A DNA stretch of 64,000 bases from Yamagishiella unicocca (lineage: Eukaryota > Chlorophyta > Chlorophyceae > Chlamydomonadales > Volvocaceae), in NCBI GenBank assembly GCA_003116995.1, contig BDSL01000007.1:682001-746000 (forward strand), given 5' to 3'. The position numbers were made by a program, and so were the translations under genes. Numbering within the stretch: the first letter of the stretch is position 1; the number at the start of each line of letters is the position of its first letter. Under the pieces are notes generated by a model. The model saw nothing but the letters and a program-made list of their open reading frames with translations, was not told where the DNA came from and did not search any database. This document shows, one piece after another, positions 31,052 to 43,993 of the stretch.

Positions 31052-34000
31052 TCACGGCCGTGAGCCTCCAGCATACGTTGCCCGCCCTCGCGAAGAAATG
31101 GGCGGCGTTACACCACCAGGGCCGGCCAGGGTAGAAGGGTGTGGCGGCGGCAGCCCCCGCGTCATTGGCCCCACCCCGGGTACTGCGGCGTTCCCACCAC
31201 CCATGCCACCATTGTTGGCGCCTCCGCCGGCGCCCAGGACCTGGGTGTTGGGCGGGAGCTGCGGAACAGCTCCAGACGCGACGCTGCGTGGTGTTGCCGC
31301 TCCTGATGCTCCGCCAGCTAGGCTTGGCGGTGGTTGCGCCCCACCCGACGGTCGGCCGCCCGGCCCTTGCTGCCCCATGAATGAACCGACCCGACCTGCA
31401 ATGCTTGCAAGGAGTGTAGAGGACTGCCTCCGCGGCGTCACTCCACCGTTGCCTGCTGCCCCCGCGTTTACGTAGTAGCCCACCGAGGTGGCCGCTGAGG
31501 CGGTCAGCGCAGGACCACCGCCTGTAGGGACGTTGTTCTTCCGTTGCCGTGGGGTGGTCACACGGCGGACCAGCGTGCTGACGAGAGCGCCGACGTGGGT
31601 TGGGCGGGCGCAGACTGCACGGGCATAGGTCAAGGGATTGCACAAGTCTTGCGTAAGTCCAGAGCACATGCATGTTGCTTAGGTGCGTCGTGTGCAAGGG
31701 TACATCTCGGCATTTTCTTCCTTGGAAGTCGCCTGGCTAAAACAGCCTATAATTCGAAGTCGCCAGGCTATAACATGTGACCTAGCGATTCTATGACCCT
31801 GTATACCAACCTTCTGCGGAGTTGCCGAAGACCAGCTGCATGAACTGCTCCGTAGCGTCAGGCCCTGCCAGCGTGCATATGACTTGTGCGCAGGTCTCCA
31901 TGCCAGCTGCGAGATGAAGGCATGGAGCACGAAAGGAAACGTGCTTTTACCCTTACGTGGCCAATAGGAGTTGTTAGGAGAAGTTCATGTGTCGTGATTC
32001 ATAACGCATGCCATGCAAGCGGCAGACACGTCGGCCATGATACCTGTACTTTGTGTGGGTACGCCCACGCATATGCGCCGCACAAGGATTTTCAGCGGCA
32101 TGCGCACCTTGGTCACGGGTGCACGCCGGCTCCCACAGCTTCTTCACCAGCTGCAGCTTCCGCCCCTTGGAGGTGGGGCGCACGGCCCAGGCATCGTAGA
32201 GAGACTCCCGCTCGCGGTCGTCGTATGCGTACCGCAATGCCTGGGCCAGCACCTTGCGCTCGAGCTGCACAGGGCAAGGCGGTAGTTGGAAGGCGTGGCT
32301 AGTGGTGGTCAAAGGTGGATGCACCTCCAATAGTTGATAACTGAGATAAATTAGGCGTAGTGCTTATGGGTGTGAGGAAGTACCCTTCCGACCCAGGGGT
32401 CGGTCCAGAAAGACACCTACCTCCAGCGCTCGCTTTGCCTTGTCGAGGGACTTGCTGCGACCTAGGTAATCGCTTTCAATCTGCTCGTGGCGATGTTTTA
32501 GCCTGCGCTGCTCCATTTGCAAGTATATCAACTCCTTGCTTCGAAACATAAGAAAGAAGCGGCTGCGATATACCAGCGGCACGTGTAGCTTGTGCCACAG
32601 CTCGCAAATCTGTGACAGCAATGTCTGCAAGGGCGGAAGGAGGCACGCAGGCGGAGCAGTTGTAGTACAGTTGTGGAGAAAGCGATGTTTTTATTCCGCA
32701 AAGGCTGCATGGCAGTCTCAGGACGAAGAGGCTTCGGGATGGACCAAAATGGTTGTGCTTGCGCAGCAACTATCAAGCGGTTTGCGCACCTCAGACGTTG
32801 GTGCGTCGGCCCAATCGTCATCGTCGTCCATGAACGCATGCTGCTCTGCAGGTTATTGAGGGCATGATGGCCAGGGAGCTCTTACACTACTCCGATTGAT
32901 AGGGGCGTGTCACGTGAAGAGCTCCCTTATGGATGGCCTTACAGACGGGTTTAGTAAGCTAGGGAAGGGTGCGGGAGGGAGGAGTCGATAGGTGATAACA
33001 CAACGCGTTGTTGTAAAAATCACACTGCATGGGGTTGCGGAGAAGTAGGATGGCAACGCCGCTGCATACCTGCCGCCTGAGCCGGAGGCTGGGCCGCCTG
33101 AGCCTGCTGTGCAGCTGCGGCATGTTGGTTTGCTACCGCATGCGCCCTCTGCGCCTGCAGCTGCGCTGCCTGCGCGCGGCTTTGGGCCTGAGCCGCCTCG
33201 TATCGAGCCTGGTCGCGTTCCGCCTGAATCGCGTTTAGGAGGGTGCATGGGTGATGGGACCTAGCAAGTGATAGATCCACAACCTGTAGCCGCTGTGCTT
33301 GGCTGACCCACAACCAGAAGAGCAGTGGCGGCTACGTAACAAGTTACAAGTCCCGCACAACTACGGCCACGGCAGCGCCGTCCGATGGACTCGTGAAAGT
33401 GACGTGCATCTCCCTATACAATCCCGGTAGTACGCACCGTAAGCTTTGCAATTGTCGCATTGCTTCGGGCCTCCTGTTGCTCCGCCTCGTCCACTCCAAG
33501 CTCCAGTTGTAGCACCTGTAGCTCGTGGGTATACCACGAAAGGGAAAGAGGACGATGATCTCAGCGTTCGAACAGCAAGCCTAGGGGATCGCACAACAGG
33601 GCCACTGTAGTCACAGCCCACTTGCACAGATACAGCTAGTACCATCCATCCGCGTCGTGTGACCCAAGGCCTCCCACCTGCTTGATGAGCAACTGCTTCT
33701 GAACGTTTAGGCGTTCCACGCGCTCGTGGGTTTCCTCAAACATCCCACGGTAGCGCGCGACCGCCTCACGCATGGCGTCCACGTCGGTCTGCGCCTGCTC
33801 ACGAAATGCGTTCTTGAGGCGCGACACCTCGGCAGCGTACCTGCATGTCAGTCAGGGAGAAATTGTAACATGAAAGTACACTTGCGGCGGAGTCGGTCGC
33901 CGCGTAATGTACAGTGCTCAGGGTAAACGAGGCTCCGATCGGATTGGAGGATCGTAGCAAGAGCAAGCCATGTGCTCGCGGTCGGTGGTCACAACATGCC

Positions 34001-37000
34001 ACCAGTTCCCTGCGCCAATCAGCAACGCACCAGGTATGTATGGCGTCCTTCTCGCGGCTAATGATGCGTTTGGCGCGCTCCGTGTCCCAGCGCAGAAGGC
34101 CTCCACGGCTGCTGGCGCTGGCGGTGCGGCGGCTGCCCGACATGGGGGGTTCCCCGTCGGACGCGTGAAACGACAGCGAGGGCGTGCGCATGCGCCTGAG
34201 GCTCAGGTCTTCGGCGTCGGCAAAGACGCGCGGACTGCGTACCAAGTGGGAGCGGGGGAGAATCCGTTAGTACACTGTGGCGAACAAACCGCTCCGTATC
34301 CTATGCCCGTTGTCAGGATGGACGGGCAGTCAACGGCTAAAGCAAGGCATGTGGCAAGTACTTTACGGCTATTGGTGCAGCTCTGATTGGAGAGGTCGCC
34401 ATGTTACCCGAAACAGCGACCTGGAGCATTTAGTCCGCATCCGGAAGCCCACGCATGGCAGATAGACATAGGAAGGATACTGCTGACAAACCTGTCAACG
34501 CCATGCTGCTGCCTAGGCGCCGCGTGTGGAGGTTGGTGCAGCTGTACAGCGGCGACGCCTGCGGATGCACCACCTGGTTGCACGATGCGACTGTTGGGTG
34601 TTACACCGGCTTTCCCGGCCACAGCGCCTGCAGCGGCGTGCGGCGATGCCAACAGCCCACAACGCGGCGACTTTACGAGCGCTGCGCAGCCCTCTTCCTC
34701 GTCTTCTTCCAAGATCTCGCGCGGCAGTTTGCTGCCGGTGAGCCGAGAAGGGCTGGGGCCAGGAGCTGCGCTGGTGGTTGCAGCGACTTGCGGCATCGCT
34801 GCAGGCGAATCGTAGCGCGGAGCGCTGGTGGCCTCGCCATCTTCCCTGGACGCTCCGCGGCGCCGTACCGGCGTCCAGTTGCCGTTCGGCGGCTGGCCGG
34901 CCGCGCGTGCTTCTGCCTCCGCCCCCGCGGCAGCGAGCTCCTCATCGCCCTCTTCAAGCTCGTCAGCCTCCTTCAGGGCACACATGGTTTGAGCGAACGT
35001 TTCAAGGACGAAGACGGATAGAACGACCACATATTTCAGCCCTTTAAGGCCCTAGCCCATGCACGGGAACTTCTCCATAAGATTCCTTACCTGCAGTGCG
35101 GTATGCAGCCTCTCCAGGACGCCGGGCACATTGAGGAAGCCATCCAACTGAGCCCCTATACCTGCACGACACCGTCAGGGACCGACAGCCATCTTTAGAC
35201 CTGCGCATATTCCGGTGGAATGACCAGTTCCCGTGGGTACAGGTGCCACCAACTCTGCGCATTGGGCACCATTTCGATCCCTTTCCCAGAACCCCTTGAC
35301 GTACTAGCCGCACCTCCTGCCTGCTCCAGCATCGCCATTTTGCCCAGCAGCGACTCAATTGCCTGATTGGCCTGAACATTGATCAACTGCAGGCGCTGCA
35401 GGCGAGCCACCTCCGTCCGCAGCAGTGCGATGAGGCCGGCCTCCTCCGCGTTCGACTGCTGCTGCTCTTGCGTGTGCGGCTGTGTGTCCGCAGATTCTGC
35501 GCCAGCAGCAGCACTCGCTCCCGCCGCTGCTGTCCCAGCAGCCGAGCCGCCTCCTGCTGCCTGCGCTTCGCGCTGCCGCTGCTCCATGTTGCCAAGCATT
35601 ACCGTGAGTTGCTCAAGCAGGCGGTCTGCGGTGTCTGGCGTAGCACCAGCGGCCGCTGCAACAGCCGCTGCGGCGTCGGGCTGCTGACTGTAGCAGCGGA
35701 CCTCAGCCTGCAGCGCCGACAAGGCCTCTTGGGCCTTCAAACCCTCGGGTGCCTGCGACAGACGAGCCAAATTGGTACAGCCCTTTTACCAGGCCCCCTG
35801 CATAATTCGGAGCCATAAATCGACACGCAGAGTACCTGGCATTTGCAGCATCCTACTGGGGAAAGCACGCTTCCCTCATCCCTTCAGCAGTTCGCATGTC
35901 CTGTCCTTCATAATTTAACTGTTTCCTCACGTGTGGACAAGCGATGCTAACCTGCAACTTGCCGATCTCCGTGCGCAGGTTGAAGGCAGATGCACCGTTG
36001 TGCGGCTCCAAACTCTGGGCGGCCTTGCCCGTGGCCGGAGACAAAGCCAAGCGTGCCACGGCAGACTCGCAGCCTAGCCTGTTTACCGCTTCACGGACGT
36101 TTGGCGGCAGTAAACAGTCGAGCAGCAGGCGGTTCGGGTTGGCGACGGACCTGTTGGGCGCACACAAGGTCGCTCGAGTGTAAAACGACACGACGCCGCG
36201 CTGCAGCGCTGGTTGTGGTTAATCGAAGGCCATATCCGAGCGCCTGCAAATGCGTCCGTACCTGCCTAGGGCTAAGCCTAGCTTCCCAGGCTTGCCGGTG
36301 CTTGGCCGTTCGCGCGCTTCGAGCGGCGACGGGTTGCCTGGGGTCCATGAAGCTCGCACCGCCACTCCGCTAGCAGCGCCGAGAGAGCCAATGCCCCGGC
36401 CTTGGCCTCCTTGCCCGATGCCGCCCGATGCTAGCGATGTTGCGAGGGAGTCAAGCCCCTCAAAGCTGCGCCTTAAACCCTGGTTTACAACACAGATGGG
36501 TAGACTTAGGGTACGACCTTGTGGCAACGGAACCGAAGTCTGGGGAGGCGCCTTCGAGCTGCCCTTACCGGTGCTGGGCTGCTTGAGCCACCGCGGATGA
36601 TGAACTTTTCCATCTGGTTCAGGCGCCGTTCTAGCGCCGCCCGCTCTTGAATCGCTTGCCGCATCTGGAAGGCAGGTTAAGAGATACTCTGTGGCATAAC
36701 GGACACATGCACGCCAGAGCCAACACAAATAGGCAGTCGTCTGGGGTACCGTCACGCAATTGCGCCTAGGTACGCACCTGCTCCTCCTTGACTTTGAGCT
36801 CTGCGTCCTTCTCCGCCAAGAGCTGCTTCGCGCCGTGACGGGAGGACCGGTCCGGGCGATCCATGCGAGCCAGCTTCCGGCGCAGGTCCGTGATCTCCAT
36901 CTCCATTTTGTGGATGATCGCCTGCTCGCCGCGCACTTCGTTCAGCACAGGCCGCATAGTGACGGCCTTTGCGTGATTGGCGAAGTGCAGCGCGGCGCGG

Positions 37001-39001
37001 CTGTTCTCCACCGAGCCTTGGGAACCGACAGGGCAGGGCAGGGTTGGGCTGGCTCATACATGCCTCCTGTCAATAATGCATGGGCGGCCACCGCCAGCGC
37101 GCCGGCATACGCCAACCCAGCTTCAAAAACGCATACTTGATCATGCGCGATAAATAATTATTACGTGTCACAACGTGGAATCCATTAGCGCTATGGAAGC
37201 GTTAGCCACGTACCTGACGCGGGTGAGAGCGTGCACACGATGGCCATGCGCGAGTTACCGGACAGAGAGGGCTGCAGGATACGCGTCAGGTTCGACTCGC
37301 GGTACGGCACGTGCTCTCCTCGCTTGCCGAGCGCGCGAATGACTTTGCCCAAAGTCAACAAGCTGACGTTGATGTTGCTCGCCTGCATGGGAAATGCTTG
37401 ATGTCAGGGTTGGCGCAGCTAGCCTGAGTTGCATCCCTGTACGATACGGAAACCAGTGCTGCGCTTTGTGCATCCGTCTATTGCTCGGTCAACAACGTTT
37501 ACCCTCCTCAACATTCGTTTGCCTCGCCATTTGAGCTAACCAGCGGGATGATCGCTGTCCGGCTACAATGATATGCCCCTTTGTGTCCGCACGGTTACGG
37601 AACATATAGCGTATCTTGATGCAAATGTCTCCGTGTCACATGGAATGCCGCCGATTCTGTATGACATCCAATACTGCGCGAACAGAACCATAATCGCAGG
37701 CCCCACGATGCAACGTAGCCTTTTGCGCAAAGTTCGCCGCCTGCCTCACCTCTTTCTGCCGCATTTTCTCCTTGTCCATGTCGTCCGTCATGCTAGCCTG
37801 CGAAAGCCGTTCGGAACCCGCCAGGTCCACGAAATTGATTGTCGACAGGACCGGTGCCAGAGAGCGCAGGCTGTCACAGCCGCGCATGTTGCTGAGGTCG
37901 CCAGCTGCGGAGCTATCGTCACTTGACAGTTCGTCTTCGTCATCTGTAACGTGGGTGAGGGTCCAAAACACACCCGATTACAGAGTGTGATTGTGTCCGG
38001 CGACGCTATCTTAGCTAGCCGCAAATTCCATTCTGCTAGCACTCCAATGACCAAACGAACTCGGAGCGACCGTGATACCCCGCAACACGCACCAGACTGC
38101 ACAGAAGATGACCGGCTCTCGACGTAGAGTCGGACGACCAGGTGCGACCGGCTGCTCTTCTGGTTCATCTTGGTCTCTCGGACCTGCAGGAATTATCGCA
38201 CGACTGCTATTTGTGTTGGTATCTTGCAACAAAGCTTCATGTGTCATCCAAACCCAGCCAAACCCCTTTACCTATCCCCAACCTACCCCTGGACGCAGAT
38301 TCACGTGGAGGCAACTGAATGCAGCCAACCCAAACACGCACCTGGCGGCGGCCTTCCACAGCCTTAAGCATTTTCATCAAGTGCTCCTCGGATTCAATGC
38401 TCTGCTCGGTTAGCTCTACTACCACTGGGCCCTTCTCCTTGTCGTCACTGATTTTGAGGTTGGTATCCACATCCACAAACAGGTCGTGGACCACCTCATT
38501 GTAGACTTCAATTGCGCACATTTTTAGGACAAACTCGCGGTCACGCGAGTGTGAAATGTACTGGAAGATGTCCTTAGCTGCGTGCCGCATCACTGAGCGC
38601 ATCGTAGTTGTCTTGCCCGAGCCAGTCTGGCCGTAAGCAAAAAGCGTGCAGTTGTAGCCCTCCATAGCAGATCGCACCATTGGCTGCGCCGCGGCAGAGT
38701 ACACTTCCTCTGCCGAGCAGCTATCCCCAAAGACACGGTCATACTGGTAGGTGCTTTGCTGATACACGTTCTTCTCCTCAGCTAGGCACGTTAGCGTGCC
38801 CTGATTGGAAGCGCGCCACGCCACCGTTTCCTTTGCGTCTATTTCGTGACGCAACAATGGTCGAATTCGGACGCCAACCCAGACCTTCTCAGTCTTGACG
38901 GTTAGATTAGTTGGTGTATTCAGCTCCGACATTGCTGTAATGGTGCGCGGTGTGCCTAACGGGCTGGGCTGGGGCGGCTGCAGCGGTGAAGGTGATGCCA
39001 T
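31052..39001 (-). CDS. NACK: Kinesin-7, NACK/HINKEL type
   Basis: Twenty exons join in phase to 1542 residues: 38342-39001, 38093-38183, 37750-37943, 37214-37382, 36778-37016, 36569-36664, 36262-36479, 35952-36150, 35201-35752, 35091-35147, 34492-34970, 34031-34234, 33678-33840, 33438-33515, 33070-33223, 32790-32845, 32421-32624, 32108-32264, 31811-31906, 31052-31614. The N-terminal motor (about 36-372) has the P-loop GQTGSGKT (124-131), switch I NQKSSRSH (227-234), switch II DLAGSE and [14 protein letters not shown] neck and coiled-coil stalk follow. Residues about 1204-1325 ([32 protein letters not shown]) match the C-terminal domain seen in plant NACK1/HINKEL kinesins, which activate a MAP kinase cascade in cytokinesis. 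The last 187 residues are Gly/Ala/Pro-rich and of unknown role. Exon 11's acceptor is a weak AAG. Confidence 0.93.
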
Positions 39002-39688
39002 TTCCAAGATTTTCTGCCGTCGCGAAATGCAACAGCGGCTGAACGACGATAGTTATGTCATGTTGCTGAAGTTGTATTTGTGTGCTGGATGTATCAAGGA
39101 CACCGAGCCGTGTGGTCTAGCGCGGGTTGACCAGGCTCCGATGGAACTAGCACCAAGAATCCGCTAATATTGACGCACTATTACAACTCTGGATAGTATT
39201 GCAGATTGTTGGGAAGCGGTAACAAGGAGCCGCGCTCCGGCGCCCACAGGGGACAGCGCGTGACAGCCCATGTACGTCGGAACCAATGACTATGAAACTG
39301 GCATGTTAACACCAATGCTTTCGCCACTACCCTGCGCTCTTTTCAAATATGCTTTTTCAACTAGCTTGAAAAGGGCATCTCATTTAGATGGATACCCATA
39401 TGGGTAAATTCCTTACCCGCCCTTGCAAGCCAGGAACTGCGTATGGTTATAGTTATACAAAGTTCGATACTTTACAATAAATAGGGGACACAGTTGAAAT
39501 CTTGACGAATGGGTTCACAGCGCGACCCAGAGGCAGAAGGGGCTAGCCTTCTATCGAACGGCCAAGGGTACGTCCACTCCTGCCTCTTATGATAGTTTCG
39601 GGGGCGTAACTGCTGTAGCTGTCCCTTCCTGTGGCGGGTCACTGTCTTTGTTCCCTTGCCTTTCCCCTCCACACAAATACACACGGCG
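39002..39688. promoter_or_regulatory. Divergent region, kinesin / symporter
   Basis: It separates two oppositely oriented genes and should hold both promoters. An AT-rich stretch spans about 39330-39490. No conserved element is recognised. Confidence 0.45.
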
Positions 39689-42600
39689 ATGAAAGTAGGG
39701 CCCATGGCGCTTCCCAAGGTAGGGACTCGCGACATCTAGAACCTTCGGGGGGCTATGCAGCGGCTCAAACACCTTTGCACCGTAGCAACCCCCAACACAG
39801 TGACCTACGGCCCCACCACTAACACCCACTTACTCGCTTACGCACCACTAGTGACCGCATGCACACCCGGACCATGCCCCTCCCTGCATCTCATTCCACC
39901 CTTCGCACCGTTCCCAGCCTCTGTCAGCAAATGCCTCTGCCCTCCACTACGGTGCAGTCCACGACTCCCCCCGTGCCAGTCGGCTCCGCCGAGCGGTGCG
40001 GCATTGCATCCAGCACGAGCCGCTGCTGCTGGCAACGCTGCTGGGTGTGGCGGTGGGCGTGGTGCTGGGCACGGCGCTATCCTTCGCGAACCTGTCGCCG
40101 GTGGCGCTGGAAATCATTGGCCTGCCCGGGGAGCTGCTGATGCGCACGCTCAAGATGCTGGTGCTGCCGCTGATAACGGCGTCAGTAATGGCGGGTGGGA
40201 AGGGTTCACGGCGGCGGAGGGCATCTAAGCACCTAAATCTGCGACGCAAGTAGATCCAGGAACCGGGCGGTCACAGGTGCCCCGTAGGGTTTCCAAGCTA
40301 GGAACTCGGACGTGACCCTTTTCGATCGTAAATTCGCGACTGTCGTACCGTACGGCGCCATCGCGGCCGCAGGCGTGTGCGCGCTGCGCCAGTCCACGGC
40401 CGACATGGGCAAGGTGGCTCGCTATACGCTGCTCTACTACTTCAGCACCACCATGGGGGCGGTGGTTCTTGGGATCGCGATCGTCGGCATCGTGCGGGTG
40501 AGAAGGTGGCAGCGACGAAGAAGCGCGCACTGCGGCACATGATGATTGCGACACATGATGATTGCGGCACACGGTGATTGCGGCACTCGAGGTGGAGGAG
40601 AAACCGAGCGCCTCGTACACCGACCGGTTTGAACGCGTGTTTCGAGGGTGCATGCGGGGGACGGAGATGGGCATTGCCGACCACGGCTGAGGCTCCCATC
40701 GAGGGGACCCATAAACCCACCCTCCTACAGCTCGCCAGGATCGCCATGTCTGCCTCATCGGGGGAAGTGTCTACTCCTGGCTCGCCACTCCGCGCCCTAG
40801 CTGCCGCTCCACGCCCTAGCTCGCCACTAACCCTGCGCTGCTACCTCCACCTGTTGACACCCACCGCACGACACGCCCCCTCACCTCAGCCCGGCCGCGG
40901 CGCCCCCTTCGACCAGCTGGACTCCGCTGGCGGCGGTGTGAGCAGCTGCCACGCCGCCAACCAGCAGAAGGTGGCGAGCCACGCCGCCAGCACCGCACAG
41001 CGCAGCCCCGTGGAGGCGTTCCTCGGGGTCATCGTGTCAGCCTTCCCAGACAACATATTCCAGGCGGCGGTGTCCATGAACGTGCTTGGGGTGGGTTGGT
41101 AGCGGGGGGGGTGCGGGGTAAGGGAGGACCTAGGGGCTTGGGGAAGACCCGTGGATGTGAGGAAAACCGGTTAGGAAATGAGTGGGGTGTGTGCGGAAAC
41201 CCGTGTGTCGGAAGTGAAAGTAAAACCTATCAGGGAACGTTTGCTACACACGTTTGGAATGAGGGGTGAGTGGGGCGGGCGTGCCGGGCATGCAGATCCT
41301 CTTCGAACCCTGGCGTGTGTGAGACGCCCACACCTGCGCTGCCAAGCTCGCTCCCGTGAGCGCAACCGCGGAAACTCCAGGTTGAAGTTGAGCTACAGAT
41401 CCGTCGCTACCCTCCGCCTGGCTGATCGCGTGTGCTCCCTCTCCTGGCTGTTAATCCCCCATCCCGCTGACCCACCATCGGCCGTCGCCACACCGCCAGA
41501 TCATCACCGTGTCGCTGCTCATGGGGGCTGCATTGTCGTGCATGGGTCCAGAGGCGGCCCCCATGATCGCCTTGATCAACATCTTCAACGACGCAATCAG
41601 CAAGATCGTCAACTGGGTCATCTGGACGTCGCCGGTGGGGATTGCGTCGCTCATCACCACCTCGATCTGCAGGTGGGCGATCTCAGCGGCCGTTGCCGGG
41701 GCGGGCAGCGGTTGGGTCGGAGCAGCTTGACAAAGGGTTACCCATCCACCTCAACCTCCCATCCACCCCAACCTGCTATCTCCGCAACCCCTGACAACCG
41801 CCGCCACCCTCCAGGGCCTGTAACCTGGCCTCCACGCTGGTCGCCTTGGGCTTGTTCATCCTGTCAGTGCTGGTGGGGCTGCTGCTGTGGGGCTTCGTGA
41901 TACTGCCCCTCATCTACTACGCCACCACGCGGCGAAACCCTGGCCAGGTCTACAGGTAGGAGCTGGCGGAATTCTGGCCTTTTAGGGTTTTATGCTCACG
42001 CTTCTCTTACCTCGTTATCCGAATTAACTGGAGGGTCACTCCGACCCTAGACCTCAGCTCGCTCCTGCCCTACCTGCCTGCCTGTTTCCCTCCTCGCCGT
42101 GCCCGCTGCCTCCCAGGGGCTTCTCCCAGGCCATGGCCACCGCCTTCGGCACCGACTCCTCCAACGCCACGCTGCCCATCACCATGCGCTCCGCCATCGC
42201 CATGGGCTGCGACCCACGCATCGTGCAGTTCTTCCTGCCGTTGGGTACGACAGTCAACATGAACGGTACGGCACTGTACGAGGCCGTCACCGTCATCTTC
42301 ATCGCGCAGGCGAGTCGCAGCAGGTCGCGGCAGCCGTGAGAGAACCCCCAGCTCAGCTCGGCACCAGGTGCAAGAAGACCGCTTAATAAGACCGCACCAT
42401 GAGCCGAGCCCCGTTCAAAAGGAAGCCCCCCGGCGCCCACGAGGGCCGTCGCGTTGGCTGCCAGGGCCAGTACGTCACTCACTTGCCGCTTCACTGCCGC
42501 TGCTGACCCCTCAGGCGCACGGTGTGGTCCTGGGCGCTGCTGGCACCGTCATCGTGGCGCTCACCGCCACCCTGGCGGCCGTGGGTGCAGCGGGTATCCC

Positions 42601-43993
42601 GTCAGCTGGCCTGGTGACGATGCTGATGGTGCTGCAGGTGCGGCCTGGCGTCGTACAGTAAAAGGAACAACGGGTACTTCGCGTGTAAGGGGTACTTGGG
42701 TTATGTCCTTCGTTATGAGTGGTATCTGAGTTTCAGGAAGCGTTTTGGTGGGCGACAGTCACATGCACGCTTCTAACCTGTAAGCATCACTTGATGACAC
42801 GCGCCATACATGCCTCGTTGCCACTTGCAGCACGGCGATGTCATCTGCGAGGCGTCTCACCCCTGATGAAATCCGCGCCCTGCTCATTCGCTTCCCTTCG
42901 CAGGCTGTAGAACTGGAGCAATTCGCCGGAGACATCGCCATCATCCTGGCGGTTGACTGGTTCCTGGACCGGTGCCGTACGGTGGTCAACGTGCTGGGCG
43001 ACTCGTTCGGCACGGTGGGTTTGGGAGGGAGCAGTGCGAGGTCTCAGATCCACTCTACCCCGGGCAAGAAGGAACGCGCTGTTGCTGGAGGAGGGCTCAG
43101 GCACCCCGCCGCAGGTAGCGCGCCGGGCAGCCTCCGCCTTCCGTTCGCCGTAATGCGTTAGCGGCCAGGTGTCTAGCGCGACCGGCAGCTCTGCACTACA
43201 CACGCTTTGTCGTTTGGGATGCGAGCGTTATTTTCATGTCCAGTAGATTCATTTCCAGTAGACAACACACCGGTTGACCGTAGCCGTGCCGGCTGCCGCC
43301 GCTCCTTGCCTCGCTCAGGTCATCATAGACCACCATGCGCGCAACTGGGTGTCGGCGGACGCTGCCACATCCGGCATCGGAAAGGCGTCCGCCGATGACG
43401 CTGACGGCGCCGCCGGCGCCGCCGGCTGCGGCATTGAGATGGCACCCCAGCCGTATGGGCAGAGGCCTGGCGGCGAAGTCGACGAGCGGGACGAGCTGGC
43501 CGTTCATCAAACGCACCACCAAGGCCACCGCAACCACCACAACCACCACGACCACCGCCACGGCGGCGGCCTCTTCCACCACTCGCGAGTCAACCCGGAA
43601 GGCGTCCGGCAGGGCCTGCTGGCTGCCGACGGCCCGGAGGCCAACGACGGCACGGACGCCAGCGGGGACGAGCCACAGGCGCAGACGCGGCGTAACCCGC
43701 TGGGCGGCCCTCGGAGCGGCGCAGTTGCGGCCGCCGCCGGAATTGGGTCAGCGTCCGGATCTGGATCTGGATCCGCATCTGCGTCGGGGTCGCTGGGGCT
43801 CATCAGCGGGCAGGAGCTGCACCACCGGCACCTCCACGGGTCGGTGCAGGTGCCTGCTGGTGGTGGTACTGGTGGTGGTCCATTAGCGGCCGTGGATGGG
43901 CCGGAGCCGGCGCGCTTGGAGGTTGCCGAGCAGGCTGCGTCCGCGGCAGCGGGAACAGCGACGAGTGCGCACGCGCGGAGCGTTTTGGGTTAG
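39689..43993 (+). CDS. SLC1/DAACS-type acidic amino-acid:cation symporter
   Basis: Ten exons: 39689-39718, 39918-40194, 40373-40497, 40890-41090, 41500-41672, 41815-41955, 42117-42309, 42515-42637, 42904-43014, 43319-43993, giving 682 residues in phase. The family core is clear: several hydrophobic helices, the HP1 region [15 protein letters not shown], the TM7 motif [10 protein letters not shown], the HP2 region [13 protein letters not shown], and TM8 [16 protein letters not shown]. In TM8, Arg446 corresponds to GltPh Arg397, which binds the side-chain carboxylate, so glutamate or aspartate is the likely substrate. The usual Asp of NMDGT is Asn365 here. The intron after exon 7 starts with GC. 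A 225-residue hydrophilic C-terminus includes 12 histidines within residues 521-546. The ten-residue first exon ([10 protein letters not shown]) is the least certain part. Confidence 0.92.
41135..41180 (-). repeat. Fragment of dispersed repeat family A
   Basis: GGGGAAGACCCGTGGATG followed by GAGGAAAACCGGTTAG resembles the inverted form of the copies at 14253 and 50136. It lies in intron 4 of the symporter gene. Confidence 0.55.

Noticed and set aside
41280..41350. Possible tRNA because of a TTCGAACCC stretch
   Set aside because: No matching acceptor, D or anticodon stems could be drawn around it, and it lies in a transporter intron.
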